From CAYGTO01 sp964352815 (GTDB lineage: Bacteria > Pseudomonadota > Alphaproteobacteria > Rickettsiales > UBA3002), in the NCBI GenBank assembly GCA_964352815.1, contig CAYGTO010000012.1, positions 1 through 49,653 of the forward strand: DNA of 49,653 bases, given 5' to 3'. A program made the translations under genes and the position numbers. The notes beneath the pieces were generated by a model. The model saw only the letters and a list, made by a program, of their open reading frames with translations, made no database searches and had not been told where the DNA came from. This document shows, in pieces, positions 24,250-33,296 of the stretch (within the stretch, counting starts at the first letter, position 1; each line of letters opens with the position of its first letter).

Positions 24250-24639
24250 TTATTCTGAAGAAATGGGGAACAGCACCGCGGCAATCTGGCGCGATTCGGA
24301 CAGTAAAATATTAAATGTCCGGCACGCTGCGCCGGTATCCATCACATCACTGGCAATGCCCTCTGCGCGCAGCTGCGTTTTCAGCGGTGCAGGAATGGGC
24401 TGCATGTGGTTGCCTGAACCGAACAGGATGAGCTCTGTTTCGTTCGCATGCTCTTGAATCAACGATAGCAACGCATCGGGCGCTAAACTTTGGATGTCGG
24501 CCTGCTCAAGCGCTACGCACTTCTCCGGAAATACGAGAACAGCGCTTTCATAGCGCTGGTTTGAGACGGTGAAAAAACCAGGCCCATAGCCATCAAGCTG
24601 CTGTGCAGCGTCAGACAAGGTAGGGGTGATGTCCATCAT
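24250..24639 (-). CDS. Mth938-like (DUF498) protein
   Basis: 129 residues. The domain core is clear: ISTxF-like GPGFFTVSNQRYESAVLVFP, then ELILFGSGNHMQPIPAPLK and GIASDVMDTGAACRTFNILLSE. Mitochondrial relatives (NDUFAF3) assist complex I assembly; bacterial function is not settled. It starts 4 bases after secD with the same orientation. In other Alphaproteobacteria it commonly sits after secD-secF, but here secF is missing between them. Confidence 0.85.
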   Translation of the reverse strand: MMDITPTLSDAAQQLDGYGPGFFTVSNQRYESAVLVFPEKCVALEQADIQSLAPDALLSLIQEHANETELILFGSGNHMQPIPAPLKTQLRAEGIASDVMDTGAACRTFNILLSESRQIAAVLFPISSE

Positions 24640-24643
24640 GGGG

Positions 24644-26230
24644 CTAACTGAGGGCTAAGGTTTTCGGGCGCTTCGATTTGAGCCACACCACCACCATCAG
24701 GCGCGTGAGCAGGATGGCTGAAAACATCGAGCTAATGATACCAATCGACAGGGTCACGGCGAAACCACGAATCGTACCGGTGCCAAAGGTGAACAAGATA
24801 ACTGCGGCGATCAGCGTGGTGATGTTAGAATCAAGAATGGTCCCAAAGGCGCTGCGAAAACCATGATCGACGGCAGCAAACGGAGTTTTACCATTACGCG
24901 ATTCCTCACGGATTCGTTCAAAAATGAGTACATTTGCGTCGACTGCCATCCCGAGGGTTAGAACGATCCCAGCAATGCCAGGCAAGGTCAACGTGGCTTG
25001 GAGCATAGAGAGTACGCCGAGCACTAAGATCATATTGATAATGAGGGCGATATCTGAGAATAAGCCGAATAGGCCATACGTAATCAACATGAAGACGACC
25101 ACGAGCACCACGGCGATGATGGCCGCAAGCTTCCCTGCCGCGATGGAATCGGCACCTAGGCTTGGCCCAACACTGCGCTCTTCAATGATGTCCAGTGGCG
25201 CAGGGAGTGCACCCGCGCGAAGAAGTAGTGCGAGCTCATTTGCACCATCCACCGTAAAACCGCCTTCGATAATGCCGCTCCCGCCGAGGATGGGCGAGCG
25301 AATCACCGGCGCGGTGATAACTTGGTTATCGAGCACGACGGCGAAGCGTTTACCGACATTTTCACTAGTGATTTTACCAAATTTGCGTGCACCCGTCGTA
25401 TTAAACTGGAACTGTACCACGGGTTGACCTTGCTGGAACGTTGCAGTCGCGCCCGTTAACTGTTCACCGCTGAGGGCGACTTCCGCATAGATTGGATAAC
25501 GCACGGCCGTACCATCTTCGAAGCGGTCTCCTTTTGCGGAAGGAAGTAAACGCGTTCCTGGCGGCACAATACCGGACTGTAGCTGCTGCGCAGACAGGCT
25601 CTCATTCACTAGATGAAACGTCATTTTTGCGGTTTTGCCCAAAATCACTTTGAGCTGCTCAGGGTCTTCCAGGCCAGGTACCTGCACTAAAATTCGGTCA
25701 GTCCCTTGCTGCTGAATGGTTGGTTCCTTCGTGCCGGTCTCGTTAATCCGGCGATTGATGATCTCAATCGATTGGGCGAGCACTTGTTTCTTGATTACTT
25801 CACGCTGCTCTTCCGTATAACGAACCGCATAGCGATTGCCTTCTGCGGTCACTTCAATACCATCATCAACGCCGCGGAGAATCTTTGCAACATCCGTATC
25901 CGCATCAATGGTCTCTTCGCGAAGAATGAAGATGACGGCTTCATCTTGAAGCGATAAGCCGCGATAGCCAATACGATCATCGCGCAGCACTAAGCGCACG
26001 TCATTACGTAAGTTGCCGAGGCGCTCGATGTAATAAGTGTCGAAATCAACTTCGAGTAAAAGGTGTGAGCCGCCGCGAAGATCAAGCCCTAAATTTATGG
26101 TATCTTGCGGAAGGAATGAGGGAAGTTGGTCGCGATATTCAGCAGGAACAAAATTCGGCAATGCAGACGCGCCGCAGATCAGGATCGTGAAGAGGATAAA
26201 CAGAATTTTCCAGCGCGGAAAATCTAACAT
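24644..26230 (-). CDS. secD: Protein translocase subunit SecD
   Basis: Membrane subunit of the SecDF complex that uses the proton gradient to pull proteins from SecYEG. 528 residues: one N-terminal span (ILFILFTILICGAS), a periplasmic domain with LGLDLRGGSHLLLEVD, then five spans at the C-terminal end, with GMAVDANVLIFERIREE. It ends as a normal SecD (KSKRPKTLALS), not fused to SecF. No secF is seen anywhere in the window. Confidence 0.95.
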   Translation of the reverse strand: MLDFPRWKILFILFTILICGASALPNFVPAEYRDQLPSFLPQDTINLGLDLRGGSHLLLEVDFDTYYIERLGNLRNDVRLVLRDDRIGYRGLSLQDEAVIFILREETIDADTDVAKILRGVDDGIEVTAEGNRYAVRYTEEQREVIKKQVLAQSIEIINRRINETGTKEPTIQQQGTDRILVQVPGLEDPEQLKVILGKTAKMTFHLVNESLSAQQLQSGIVPPGTRLLPSAKGDRFEDGTAVRYPIYAEVALSGEQLTGATATFQQGQPVVQFQFNTTGARKFGKITSENVGKRFAVVLDNQVITAPVIRSPILGGSGIIEGGFTVDGANELALLLRAGALPAPLDIIEERSVGPSLGADSIAAGKLAAIIAVVLVVVFMLITYGLFGLFSDIALIINMILVLGVLSMLQATLTLPGIAGIVLTLGMAVDANVLIFERIREESRNGKTPFAAVDHGFRSAFGTILDSNITTLIAAVILFTFGTGTIRGFAVTLSIGIISSMFSAILLTRLMVVVWLKSKRPKTLALS

Positions 26231-26241
26231 GGCAGACGCCT

Positions 26242-26628
26242 TTATGCTTTTTTCTTTTTCTCAGAGCTGCTTGCAGAGGATTGTTTTTCTTTTTTATCTG
26301 TGTCATTAGCCGGCTTTGATTTGCTCTCTACCTGCGCGACCATGGCTTTGGAAACCACAACATCAACATCGGTTGCGATCGAGATTTTGAGAGTTTCGTC
26401 GTCATTTACCTTCACGACTTTCCCGTGGATTCCGCCACTAGTCACCACTTTATCGCCTTTAACGATAGCGGACAACATCGCCTGATGCGTTTTATATTTC
26501 TTTGATTGTGGCCGAATAATGAAGAAATAGAAGACCACAAAGATAAAGAGGAGTGGCGCGAGGCCAGAAAGTGCGGATGGTGCGGCCGAATCGGCAGCTA
26601 AATCTTGCGCAAAAGCGGGTGAAAACAT
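26242..26628 (-). CDS. yajC: Preprotein translocase subunit YajC
   Basis: 128 residues. One membrane helix (PLLFIFVVFYFFIIRPQSKK) and the YajC domain VKGDKVVTSGGIHGKVVKV; the C-terminus is a Lys/Ser-rich tail. It is 11 bases ahead of secD in the same operon. The protein associates with SecDF. Confidence 0.93.
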   Translation of the reverse strand: MFSPAFAQDLAADSAAPSALSGLAPLLFIFVVFYFFIIRPQSKKYKTHQAMLSAIVKGDKVVTSGGIHGKVVKVNDDETLKISIATDVDVVVSKAMVAQVESKSKPANDTDKKEKQSSASSSEKKKKA

Positions 26629-26680
26629 AGGTTCCCTGTCGTTTAGTTGATGATATTATTGTTGTTATAAAGGAAAGAGC

Positions 26681-26854
26681 CTAAGATTTAAGCTTTTCTT
26701 CTTTGAATTCCACATGCTTGCGTACGACCGGATCATACTTACGGAAATTCAATTTCTCGACTAATTTCCGTGGGTTACGTTTTTTTACGTAAAAGAATCC
26801 TGTGCCAGCTGTGCTGGTCATTTTGACTAGGATCGTTGCCTTTTTCTTTGCCAT
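26681..26854 (-). CDS. rpmG: 50S ribosomal protein L33
   Basis: 57 residues from MAKKKATILVKMTSTAGTGF, with YVKKRNPRKLVEKLNFRKYD. No zinc-binding cysteines (C- form). An upstream in-frame ATG at 26902 adds an unrelated leader, so the family start is chosen. Divergent from galU, 83 bases apart. Confidence 0.95.
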   Translation of the reverse strand: MAKKKATILVKMTSTAGTGFFYVKKRNPRKLVEKLNFRKYDPVVRKHVEFKEEKLKS

Positions 26855-26937
26855 ATCTCTACCTTCTCGCTCAAAAGAGACTGAACCATAATGATTTTCC
26901 ACTTGCTGTCAAGCGGATTTCAGAGGATATAAGCCCC

Positions 26938-27816
26938 ATGAAACCTATTAAAACAGCTGTCTTTCCTGTCGGTGGCCTCGGCACTCGCTTTTTGCCCGCA
27001 ACGAAGGCGATGCCAAAGGAAATGCTGACCGTCGTGGACAAGCCGCTGATCCATTATGCTTACGAGGAAGCGCGCGCGGCTGGAATTGAGCGCTTTATCT
27101 TTGTCACCGGGCGCAACAAGCACATTCTGTCGGACCATTTTGACCATTCCTATGAGCTTCAGCAAAATTTAGAAGATAAGGGTAAAGAAAAAGCCCTGTT
27201 TGCAACGCGTGACTGGCTGCCAGATGCGGGAAATATTATTTTTACGCGCCAGATGGAGCCGCTGGGTCTTGGCCATGCGGTGTGGTGCGCGCGCCACTGG
27301 ATTGATGACGATGAGCCCTTTGCCGTGTTGCTCGCCGATGATTTGGTGCTCTCGGACGCTCCATGTCTTGGGCAAATGATCGAACAGTATAATGGCCTTG
27401 GGGCGAACGCCAATATGGCAGCGGTGATGGAAGTGCCGCGCGAGAAAACTGCGAGCTACGGGATTTTGGATATCGAATCAGAGAATGGCGCGCTATCGAA
27501 AGCAAAGGGGCTGGTCGAGAAGCCGGCTCCAGAGGATGCGCCGTCGACGCTATCCATTATTGGCCGTTATGTGCTCCATGGGAGCATTTTTCAGACGCTC
27601 GAGAACCAGGCAAGTGGCGCTGGCGGCGAAATTCAACTGACCGATAGCATGAATGCGATGGTAGGAGAGTGCGATTTTTATGGTTACCGCTTCAATGGGA
27701 CGCGTTTTGATTGCGGAACGCCGGCCGGCTTTGTCGAAGCGAATGTGGCGTTTGCACTCAAGAATGCAGCAATGCGCGAAGCCGTTTCGAAAAGCCTGAG
27801 AGCGCTACTCAGTTAG
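26938..27816 (+). CDS. galU: UTP--glucose-1-phosphate uridylyltransferase
   Basis: It makes UDP-glucose for polysaccharide and lipid sugar synthesis. 292 residues. The nucleotide-binding motif is VGGLGTRFLPATKAMPKEML; VVDKPLIHYAYEEA; LADDLVLSD binds the metal; VEKPAPEDAPS and GEIQLTDSM are the conserved active-site segments. I chose MKPIKTAVFPVGG as start; an earlier ATG would overlap the rpmG region. It ends convergent with the redoxin gene, overlapping by four bases. Confidence 0.95.
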   Translation: MKPIKTAVFPVGGLGTRFLPATKAMPKEMLTVVDKPLIHYAYEEARAAGIERFIFVTGRNKHILSDHFDHSYELQQNLEDKGKEKALFATRDWLPDAGNIIFTRQMEPLGLGHAVWCARHWIDDDEPFAVLLADDLVLSDAPCLGQMIEQYNGLGANANMAAVMEVPREKTASYGILDIESENGALSKAKGLVEKPAPEDAPSTLSIIGRYVLHGSIFQTLENQASGAGGEIQLTDSMNAMVGECDFYGYRFNGTRFDCGTPAGFVEANVAFALKNAAMREAVSKSLRALLS

Positions 27817-28352
27817 GCGGCCCATTTAATTGAGCAGCCCATTGAGGGGAATTGCTCATGACTCGTTTGGCCGTTTTTCGCAATGTCGAGCATGGCCTCT
27901 ACCAATTCATGATGATCTCGATGTTCTGGGTTCACCAGGCGGCCACGATATTGGAGCTCGAGCTGAGCGTTATAACCAAAAAAGTCCGGCGTACATACCG
28001 CGCCATAGCTCTTCGCTGCCTCTTGCGTTTCATCATAGAGATACGGAAAGGTGAAGCCATGTTCTTTGGCAAAGTCCTGCATGTTCTCGAAGGAATCCTC
28101 GGGATAGGTAATCGTATCATTCGACATGATAGCAGCCACACCGATGCCATTGTCTTGCAATGTTTTCATATCCCGCACAATCGTATCAATAATCCGCAAG
28201 ACATAAGGGCAATGGTTGCAGATGAACATGAGGAGTGTACCCTTATTACCGCGGATTTCCTCAAGTGAGAGCGATGAACCATCGACATTTTTTAACTGAA
28301 AATCAGAGGCAGCTTTGCCAAATTCAGCGTGTTCGGATGAGAGAAGCGCCAT
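27813..28352 (-). CDS. Thioredoxin-like (redoxin) family protein
   Basis: 179 residues of the AhpC/TSA-type thioredoxin fold. CNHCPYV near residue 45 is the CxxC redox site; FPYLYDETQEAAKSYGAVCTPDFFG contains a third Cys and the cis-proline. PEHRDHHELVEAMLDI is conserved in this subgroup of uncharacterised redoxins. No signal peptide, so cytoplasmic. Downstream of the ybjQ gene, 2 bases apart, probably one operon. Confidence 0.88.
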   Translation of the reverse strand: MALLSSEHAEFGKAASDFQLKNVDGSSLSLEEIRGNKGTLLMFICNHCPYVLRIIDTIVRDMKTLQDNGIGVAAIMSNDTITYPEDSFENMQDFAKEHGFTFPYLYDETQEAAKSYGAVCTPDFFGYNAQLELQYRGRLVNPEHRDHHELVEAMLDIAKNGQTSHEQFPSMGCSIKWAA

Positions 28353-28354
28353 GG

Positions 28355-28666
28355 TTAGCTGGCTTTCACCGCAGTTCCAGTCGCGACAACCATCAACATG
28401 CCCTGCCCGACGGTTTCATAGTCGAGATCAATACCGATAATGGCATTTGCGCCTAGCGAAGCGGCTTCATCTTTCATTTCTTTAAGGGCAATGTCTTTGC
28501 CCTGACGCAGCCCTTTTTCATAGGTGCCAGAGCGCCCGCCAACCACATCGGTAATTTGCGCAAAGAAATCACGCACGAAATTTGTTCCCATAATCGCTTC
28601 ACCGGAAACGAGACCCAAATAATCGATCTCTTTATCTTGAAGCTCACTTGTTGTGGTGAGTAGCAT
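28355..28666 (-). CDS. YbjQ family (DUF74) protein
   Basis: 103 residues, full-length. VSGEAIMGTNFVRDFFAQITD near residue 20, then GGRSGTYEKGLRQGKDIAL and ANAIIGIDLDYETVGQGMLMV. The family forms pentamers and is annotated as heavy-metal-binding; function is not established. It lies between the nlpD-like gene and the redoxin gene in the same direction. Confidence 0.92.
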   Translation of the reverse strand: MLLTTTSELQDKEIDYLGLVSGEAIMGTNFVRDFFAQITDVVGGRSGTYEKGLRQGKDIALKEMKDEAASLGANAIIGIDLDYETVGQGMLMVVATGTAVKAS

Positions 28667-28677
28667 ATCCGCCTCCC

Positions 28678-29538
28678 TTAATTGCTGGCGAAATTTTGCG
28701 GCAAGAAGGTGGTTGGGTCAACCGGCGTTTTGTCACGGCGCAGCCCAAAATGCAACTGCGGCTCTGAGATATTGCCTGACGTACCGACATAGCCAATATG
28801 TGAGCCTTGGTTAATACGGTCACCCTTCGCAACTGTCCAGCGCTGCGCATGCGCATAAGCACTCATCCAGCCATCATCATGACGAATAATCATCATATTA
28901 CCATAGCCCTTGAGCTCATTACCGACATAGACAACTTGCCCATCAGCAGTCGCCCAAATCGGCTCCCCTTCATTCGCAGAGATATTAATCCCATCATTCA
29001 CCAGGCCATTTTCTTTTGGGCCAAAAGAAGAAATGACATTTCCTTGAAGCGGCCAGATAAAGTCTGCTTTCGCTTGTGTAGGCGCTTCCATGAGCTGTGT
29101 TTGACGTTGAACCGCTATGTCCTGACGCGCGATCGTCTCGATAGGTTCGAGGAGTTTTGGTTGAGCAGGTTCAGCTGCTATGGTTGGTGCGGGCGCAAAA
29201 GGAGTGCTTGGTTGTGCAATCGTCTTGGCTTCAATAGGCTCAAGCGATGATACGGAGACAGACTCAAGTGGCGCGACTTGAACGGAGGGCTCCTCAATAA
29301 AACGCGGCGGCATAAACCCTTGCGCAGCATATTCATCATTCGCGTAAGCGTCGCGCTGTAATGGTGCGGGTTCACGATAGGTAGCGCTGGCTGTGCCATA
29401 CACCATCGCATAGCTCGGATTCGCCGAGGTTTTACCATAATCAAGCGTGTTTTTATTGACCACTGCCACTGGTTCTTGCGTCATGCAGGCAGTGGTTGAC
29501 AGCAACGTGAATAGGATGACGAGCGACTTGCTTCCCAT
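28678..29538 (-). CDS. nlpD: NlpD-like lipoprotein with degenerate LytM domain
   Basis: 286 residues, lipobox TTAC (Cys18). A Pro/Glu-rich linker precedes a C-terminal M23 (LytM) domain from FIWPLQGNVISSFG. The metal-binding residues are lost: NDGINIS replaces the H-x-G-x-D segment, and SEPQLHFGLRR retains one His. That is the pattern of amidase activators such as NlpD and EnvC, not an active peptidase. No LysM domain is visible. It follows pcm in the surE-pcm-nlpD order. Confidence 0.87.
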   Translation of the reverse strand: MGSKSLVILFTLLSTTACMTQEPVAVVNKNTLDYGKTSANPSYAMVYGTASATYREPAPLQRDAYANDEYAAQGFMPPRFIEEPSVQVAPLESVSVSSLEPIEAKTIAQPSTPFAPAPTIAAEPAQPKLLEPIETIARQDIAVQRQTQLMEAPTQAKADFIWPLQGNVISSFGPKENGLVNDGINISANEGEPIWATADGQVVYVGNELKGYGNMMIIRHDDGWMSAYAHAQRWTVAKGDRINQGSHIGYVGTSGNISEPQLHFGLRRDKTPVDPTTFLPQNFASN

Positions 29539-29637
29539 AATATATCTCCCAAATTTTTTTGTTATTGTTCTATGAGGGATACCACAAAAACGCGGCTAGG
29601 TAAACAGTTATACTGAACGACAGTTCAATATAGGGGG

Positions 29638-30297
29638 TTAATTGGCGCTGGTGAGTGGCACAAATCGCACAGGCATTAACGCCTCTTCGCTTAACTGGCC
29701 ATTTCGTTTTGAGATTTTAACTAAGGTCTGCTCTTCACCCTCTTCGCCGAGAGGAATCACCATAATGCCATCGTCGCTGAGCTGCCCAACCAAGTGGGCG
29801 GGTGGAAATTCTGCCGCAGCAGTGACAAGAATCCGATCATACGGCGCGGCATGCGACCAGCCACGTGTACCATCACCCTGGTGGGATGAGATATTACGTA
29901 AATTAAGCGACTCAAAACATTGGTCGGCCTTCTTCTTAAGCGCCGTAAAACGCTCCACCGTGTGCACCCAGCGCACTAAATGCGATAAAATGGCTGCCTG
30001 ATAGCCCGAGCCCGTACCGATTTCCAGCACCGTCATACGATCATGGACATCAAGCGCTTCGGTCATACGCGCAACAACGCTTGGCTGGCTGATGGTTTGA
30101 TGCTCATCAATTGGAAGTGGCGTATCATCATAGGCTTGATCCAGAAAGGCTTCGGGAATGAATAAATGCCGCGGAATGGTTTCCATCGCGCCGAGCACTT
30201 TCGTATCAGTAATGCCTTTACGACGGAGCGCCATAATCAGGCGGATGCGCTCACCTTGCCAATCGGCATCATGTTGAATGTCTAGCGGGCTGCTCAA
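29638..30297 (-). CDS. pcm: Protein-L-isoaspartate O-methyltransferase
   Basis: Repairs isoaspartyl residues by SAM-dependent methylation. 219 residues. SQPSVVARMTEALDV, motif I VLEIGTGSGYQAAIL, and DGTRGWSHAAPYDRILVTAAAEFPP are the family motifs. Its ATG overlaps the surE stop (ATGA). Confidence 0.95.
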   Translation of the reverse strand: MSSPLDIQHDADWQGERIRLIMALRRKGITDTKVLGAMETIPRHLFIPEAFLDQAYDDTPLPIDEHQTISQPSVVARMTEALDVHDRMTVLEIGTGSGYQAAILSHLVRWVHTVERFTALKKKADQCFESLNLRNISSHQGDGTRGWSHAAPYDRILVTAAAEFPPAHLVGQLSDDGIMVIPLGEEGEEQTLVKISKRNGQLSEEALMPVRFVPLTSAN

Positions 30298-31070
30298 GCC
30301 GATTCCTCTTCAAAATGTTCACGCAGATCTTCAAGAGTGCGATAATTAGTGAGATCCATACAGATCGGGGTGATGGTGATATGCCCTTTTGCAAGCTGGC
30401 GGTCGTCCGCGCCGGGCTGCTCAGATGGGCTGGCGCCTGGTCCGCCGATCCAGTAATAATCGCGTCCTTTCGGGTCTTGGCGCTTCACCAGCTTTTCACC
30501 AATTTTGCGGGTCCCCATCGGGCAAAGTTTGGTCCCTTTTACTTCTTCAGCAGGAATGCGCGGGAAGTTAATGTTAATCAGATTATGCTCCGGCCAGCCA
30601 ATATCGAACAGTTTCTTGATGATATCGGCAGCGTAGGCCTTCGGCACATCCCAATGCGGATCATGATCAAGCTGTGTGTATTGGCTGAGCGCAATGGATG
30701 GGATTTCTAGCAATGTTCCTTCCATCGCTGCGGCAATGGTGCCCGAATAGGTGACATCTTCGGCGATATTACAGCCGCGATTGACACCGGAGAGAATGAG
30801 GTCAACGGGCTTATCATCGATGATATTCTTCAGTGCAAGCAAGACGCAATCGGTCGGTGTGCCACGCACCGCCATGTGGCGTTCATCAATATGGCGAATC
30901 CGCAACGGTTCATGAAGTGAAAGCGAATGCCCTGCTCCGCTCTGCTCCGTCTCAGGCGCGATCACCCACACATCATCCGACAATTCGCGCGCAATGCTCT
31001 CGAGTATCTTAATACCCGTCGCATGTATGCCATCATCATTGGTCACTAAGATCCGTGTGTTTCTGTCCAT
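30294..31070 (-). CDS. surE: 5'/3'-nucleotidase SurE
   Basis: 258 residues. Active site LVTNDDGIHATGI (Asp-Asp), APETEQSGAGHSLSL, LSGVNRGCNIAEDVTYSGTIAAAMEG. Phosphatase acting on nucleoside 5' and 3' monophosphates. It follows serS in the operon, with repeat R3 between. Confidence 0.96.
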   Translation of the reverse strand: MDRNTRILVTNDDGIHATGIKILESIARELSDDVWVIAPETEQSGAGHSLSLHEPLRIRHIDERHMAVRGTPTDCVLLALKNIIDDKPVDLILSGVNRGCNIAEDVTYSGTIAAAMEGTLLEIPSIALSQYTQLDHDPHWDVPKAYAADIIKKLFDIGWPEHNLININFPRIPAEEVKGTKLCPMGTRKIGEKLVKRQDPKGRDYYWIGGPGASPSEQPGADDRQLAKGHITITPICMDLTNYRTLEDLREHFEEESA

Positions 31071-31090
31071 TTTTTTTCCCTTATTTCCTT

Positions 31091-31243
31091 GTCATCCTTG
31101 GGGCGTTTGTCAGGAGACAAACGATCCCGGGGATCCAGGATCAAAAGGTCAGTAGACCTTTTGATATTCTTGAATGTCTTCTGACATTCAAGAACTGGAT
31201 TGCCTGCACGCGCTCACTACTGTTCACTTGGCGTGGCAATGAC
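31091..31243 (+). repeat. Family A composite hairpin repeat, copy R3
   Basis: It begins GTCATCCTTGGGGC and ends GGCAATGAC. Hairpin H1 (31104-31123) has a 7-bp stem and loop CAGGAG. H2 (31140-31165) has a perfect 10-bp stem and loop CAGTAG. H3 (31167-31194) has a perfect 11-bp stem and loop CTTCTG. CCCGGGGATCCA lies between H1 and H2, and ACTGGATTGCCTGCACGCGC follows H3. It lies between serS and surE. Confidence 0.9.
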
Positions 31244-31245
31244 AG

Positions 31246-32520
31246 TTATCTTATCTCCTTCATTCCGCCCATATAGGGTTGTAGCACGTCCGGAATCGTG
31301 ATGGACCCGTCAGCTTGCTGATAATTCTCCATCACGGCGATCAAGCAGCGGCCGACCGCCACACCAGAGCCATTCAGCGTATGCGCGTATTCACTATGTT
31401 TTTGTCCATCACGGCGGAAGCGTAATTTCATGCGACGCGCTTGGAAGGCGCCCGTGTTCGAACAAGAAGAGATCTCACGGTAACAGTCTTGCCCCGGCAT
31501 CCACACTTCAAGATCGTAGGTTTTCCGCGCACCAAAACCAAGATCACCAAGACATAGTGTCATCGTGCGGTAAGGCAGTTCGAGCTTCTGCAGAACGGTT
31601 TCCGCGCACTCAGTCATGCGTTCATGTTCTTTCTCGGAATCTTCCGGCAGGGTGATGCTCACCATTTCGACCTTATAGAACTGATGCTGTCGAATCATGC
31701 CGCGCGTATCGCGTCCTGCCGAGCCCGCTTCGCTGCGAAAGCATGGGGTGTAGGCGGTGTAGCGAATGGGAAAACCTTGTTCAGACAAAATCTCATCCGC
31801 ATGGATATTCGCTAGCGCGATTTCAGAAGTCGAAATGAGCCAATAATCGTTGGTGGTTCGGAACGCGTCTTCAGCAAATTTTGGCAGCTGGCCTGTGCCG
31901 AACATCGCATTATCACGGATTAACAGTGGCGGTTGCACTTCTGTGTAGCCGAATTCCTGGGTATGGATATCAAGCATGAACTGCGCAAGGGCGCGCTCGA
32001 GTCGCGCGAGCTTGTCTTTTAAGATCACAAACCGCGCGCCAGACATTTTTGCGGCCCGCTCGAAATCCATCATCCCGAGCGCCTCGCCTAGTGCGACATG
32101 GTCTTTCGGTTCGAAATTAAAGGATGCCGGCTCGCCATGTGTCCTGAGCGTGGCATTCTCATCTTCACTCTCACCCTCAGGCACATCGGCGTCCGGGATG
32201 TTCGGTAGCTTAGAAAGAATCTCGAACAGCTCCTCTTCTTTTTGTTCAGTCTGCGTTTCGAGCTGTTTCATTTCATCGGCAATGGCTGAAACGTGGGCTT
32301 TAATCTCTTCTGCCTTATCCTTGTCGCCGGCTTTCATCGCCGCGCCGACCTCTTTCGAGAGGCTGTTCCGTGAGGCTTGAAGCTCTTGAGCTTTGGTCTG
32401 AATTTCGCGCTTTTCTTTATCAAGCGCGATCAGCGCATCGGAGCGCATGCCCTCGCCGCGTTTTTCCATTGCGGTGTCAAACGCTTCGGGATTGTCGCGA
32501 ATCCATTTGATATCATGCAT
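31246..32520 (-). CDS. serS: Serine--tRNA ligase
   Basis: Class II synthetase, 424 residues. The N-terminal coiled-coil arm is seen from about 28 to 105; STSEIALANIHADEIL, RYTAYTPCFRSEAGSAGRDT (motif 2), YREISSCSNTGAFQARRM, and NGSGVAVGRCLIAVMENYQ (motif 3). It starts 2 bases after tatC stops and heads into surE. Confidence 0.97.
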   Translation of the reverse strand: MHDIKWIRDNPEAFDTAMEKRGEGMRSDALIALDKEKREIQTKAQELQASRNSLSKEVGAAMKAGDKDKAEEIKAHVSAIADEMKQLETQTEQKEEELFEILSKLPNIPDADVPEGESEDENATLRTHGEPASFNFEPKDHVALGEALGMMDFERAAKMSGARFVILKDKLARLERALAQFMLDIHTQEFGYTEVQPPLLIRDNAMFGTGQLPKFAEDAFRTTNDYWLISTSEIALANIHADEILSEQGFPIRYTAYTPCFRSEAGSAGRDTRGMIRQHQFYKVEMVSITLPEDSEKEHERMTECAETVLQKLELPYRTMTLCLGDLGFGARKTYDLEVWMPGQDCYREISSCSNTGAFQARRMKLRFRRDGQKHSEYAHTLNGSGVAVGRCLIAVMENYQQADGSITIPDVLQPYMGGMKEIR

Positions 32521-32522
32521 GA

Positions 32523-33296
32523 TTACTCACTCTTTTTGGGCTTCTGAAAGCCGGTGATCATAATCGCCATCTCATAAAGCAGGTAGAGCGGAATGAAAAG
32601 CGCGATTTGACTAATGATATCAGGGGGTGTGAGTAACGCGGCGGCGGTGATGATGAGGATCACGGCATATTTGCGTCCTTTTTGTAGGGTTTCGCGGCGC
32701 ATGATCCCGGTTCTGACCAGCAAGGTCAGTGCGAGCGGGAGCTGAAATGCGAGGCCAAAGGCAAAGACGATTTGGATCACAAGAGAGAGATACTCACTGA
32801 CTTTGGCTTCTAAATTGATAGGTAAGCCAATTGCCGAAGCGCTGGTGGCTGGGGTTTCGAAACTAATGAAGAATTGCCACGCCATGGGTAACACACCAAA
32901 ATAGGCGAGCCCTGCCCCCGCAAAGAAGAGCAACGGCGCGACGATGAGGTACGGAATGAGGGCCCATTTCTCTTTTTTATAGAGGCCTGGCGCCATGAAT
33001 AAATAGGCTTGCGTTGCGATAATCGGAAAAGCAATAAACAGCGCTGTATAGGCGGCGAGCTTGATGTAGGTGAAGAAGGCTTCGGTCAGGCCGGTATAAA
33101 TCAGGCGGCGCCCTTCCTGGTCGGCGAACTGTTCAGCGAGCGGCTCGACAAGGAACGCATAAATCGTATCAATCACGCTGTAGCAGGCGATGAAGGCGAT
33201 GAGCCAGGCGACAATTGCAACGATCAGCCGCGTTTTGAGCTCTTTAAAATGCTCAGTCAGCGGGATCGGGCTGTCATCTAGTGTGTCAGTGTTCAT
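32523..33296 (-). CDS. tatC: Sec-independent translocase protein TatC
   Basis: Receptor for twin-arginine signals. 257 residues, six membrane segments. N-terminal PIPLTEHFKELKTRLI carries the conserved EHFKELKTRL (usually HLxELRxRL). A conserved FETP/TP region is present (ISFETPATSAS). It overlaps the tatB stop by one base. Confidence 0.95.
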   Translation of the reverse strand: MNTDTLDDSPIPLTEHFKELKTRLIVAIVAWLIAFIACYSVIDTIYAFLVEPLAEQFADQEGRRLIYTGLTEAFFTYIKLAAYTALFIAFPIIATQAYLFMAPGLYKKEKWALIPYLIVAPLLFFAGAGLAYFGVLPMAWQFFISFETPATSASAIGLPINLEAKVSEYLSLVIQIVFAFGLAFQLPLALTLLVRTGIMRRETLQKGRKYAVILIITAAALLTPPDIISQIALFIPLYLLYEMAIMITGFQKPKKSE

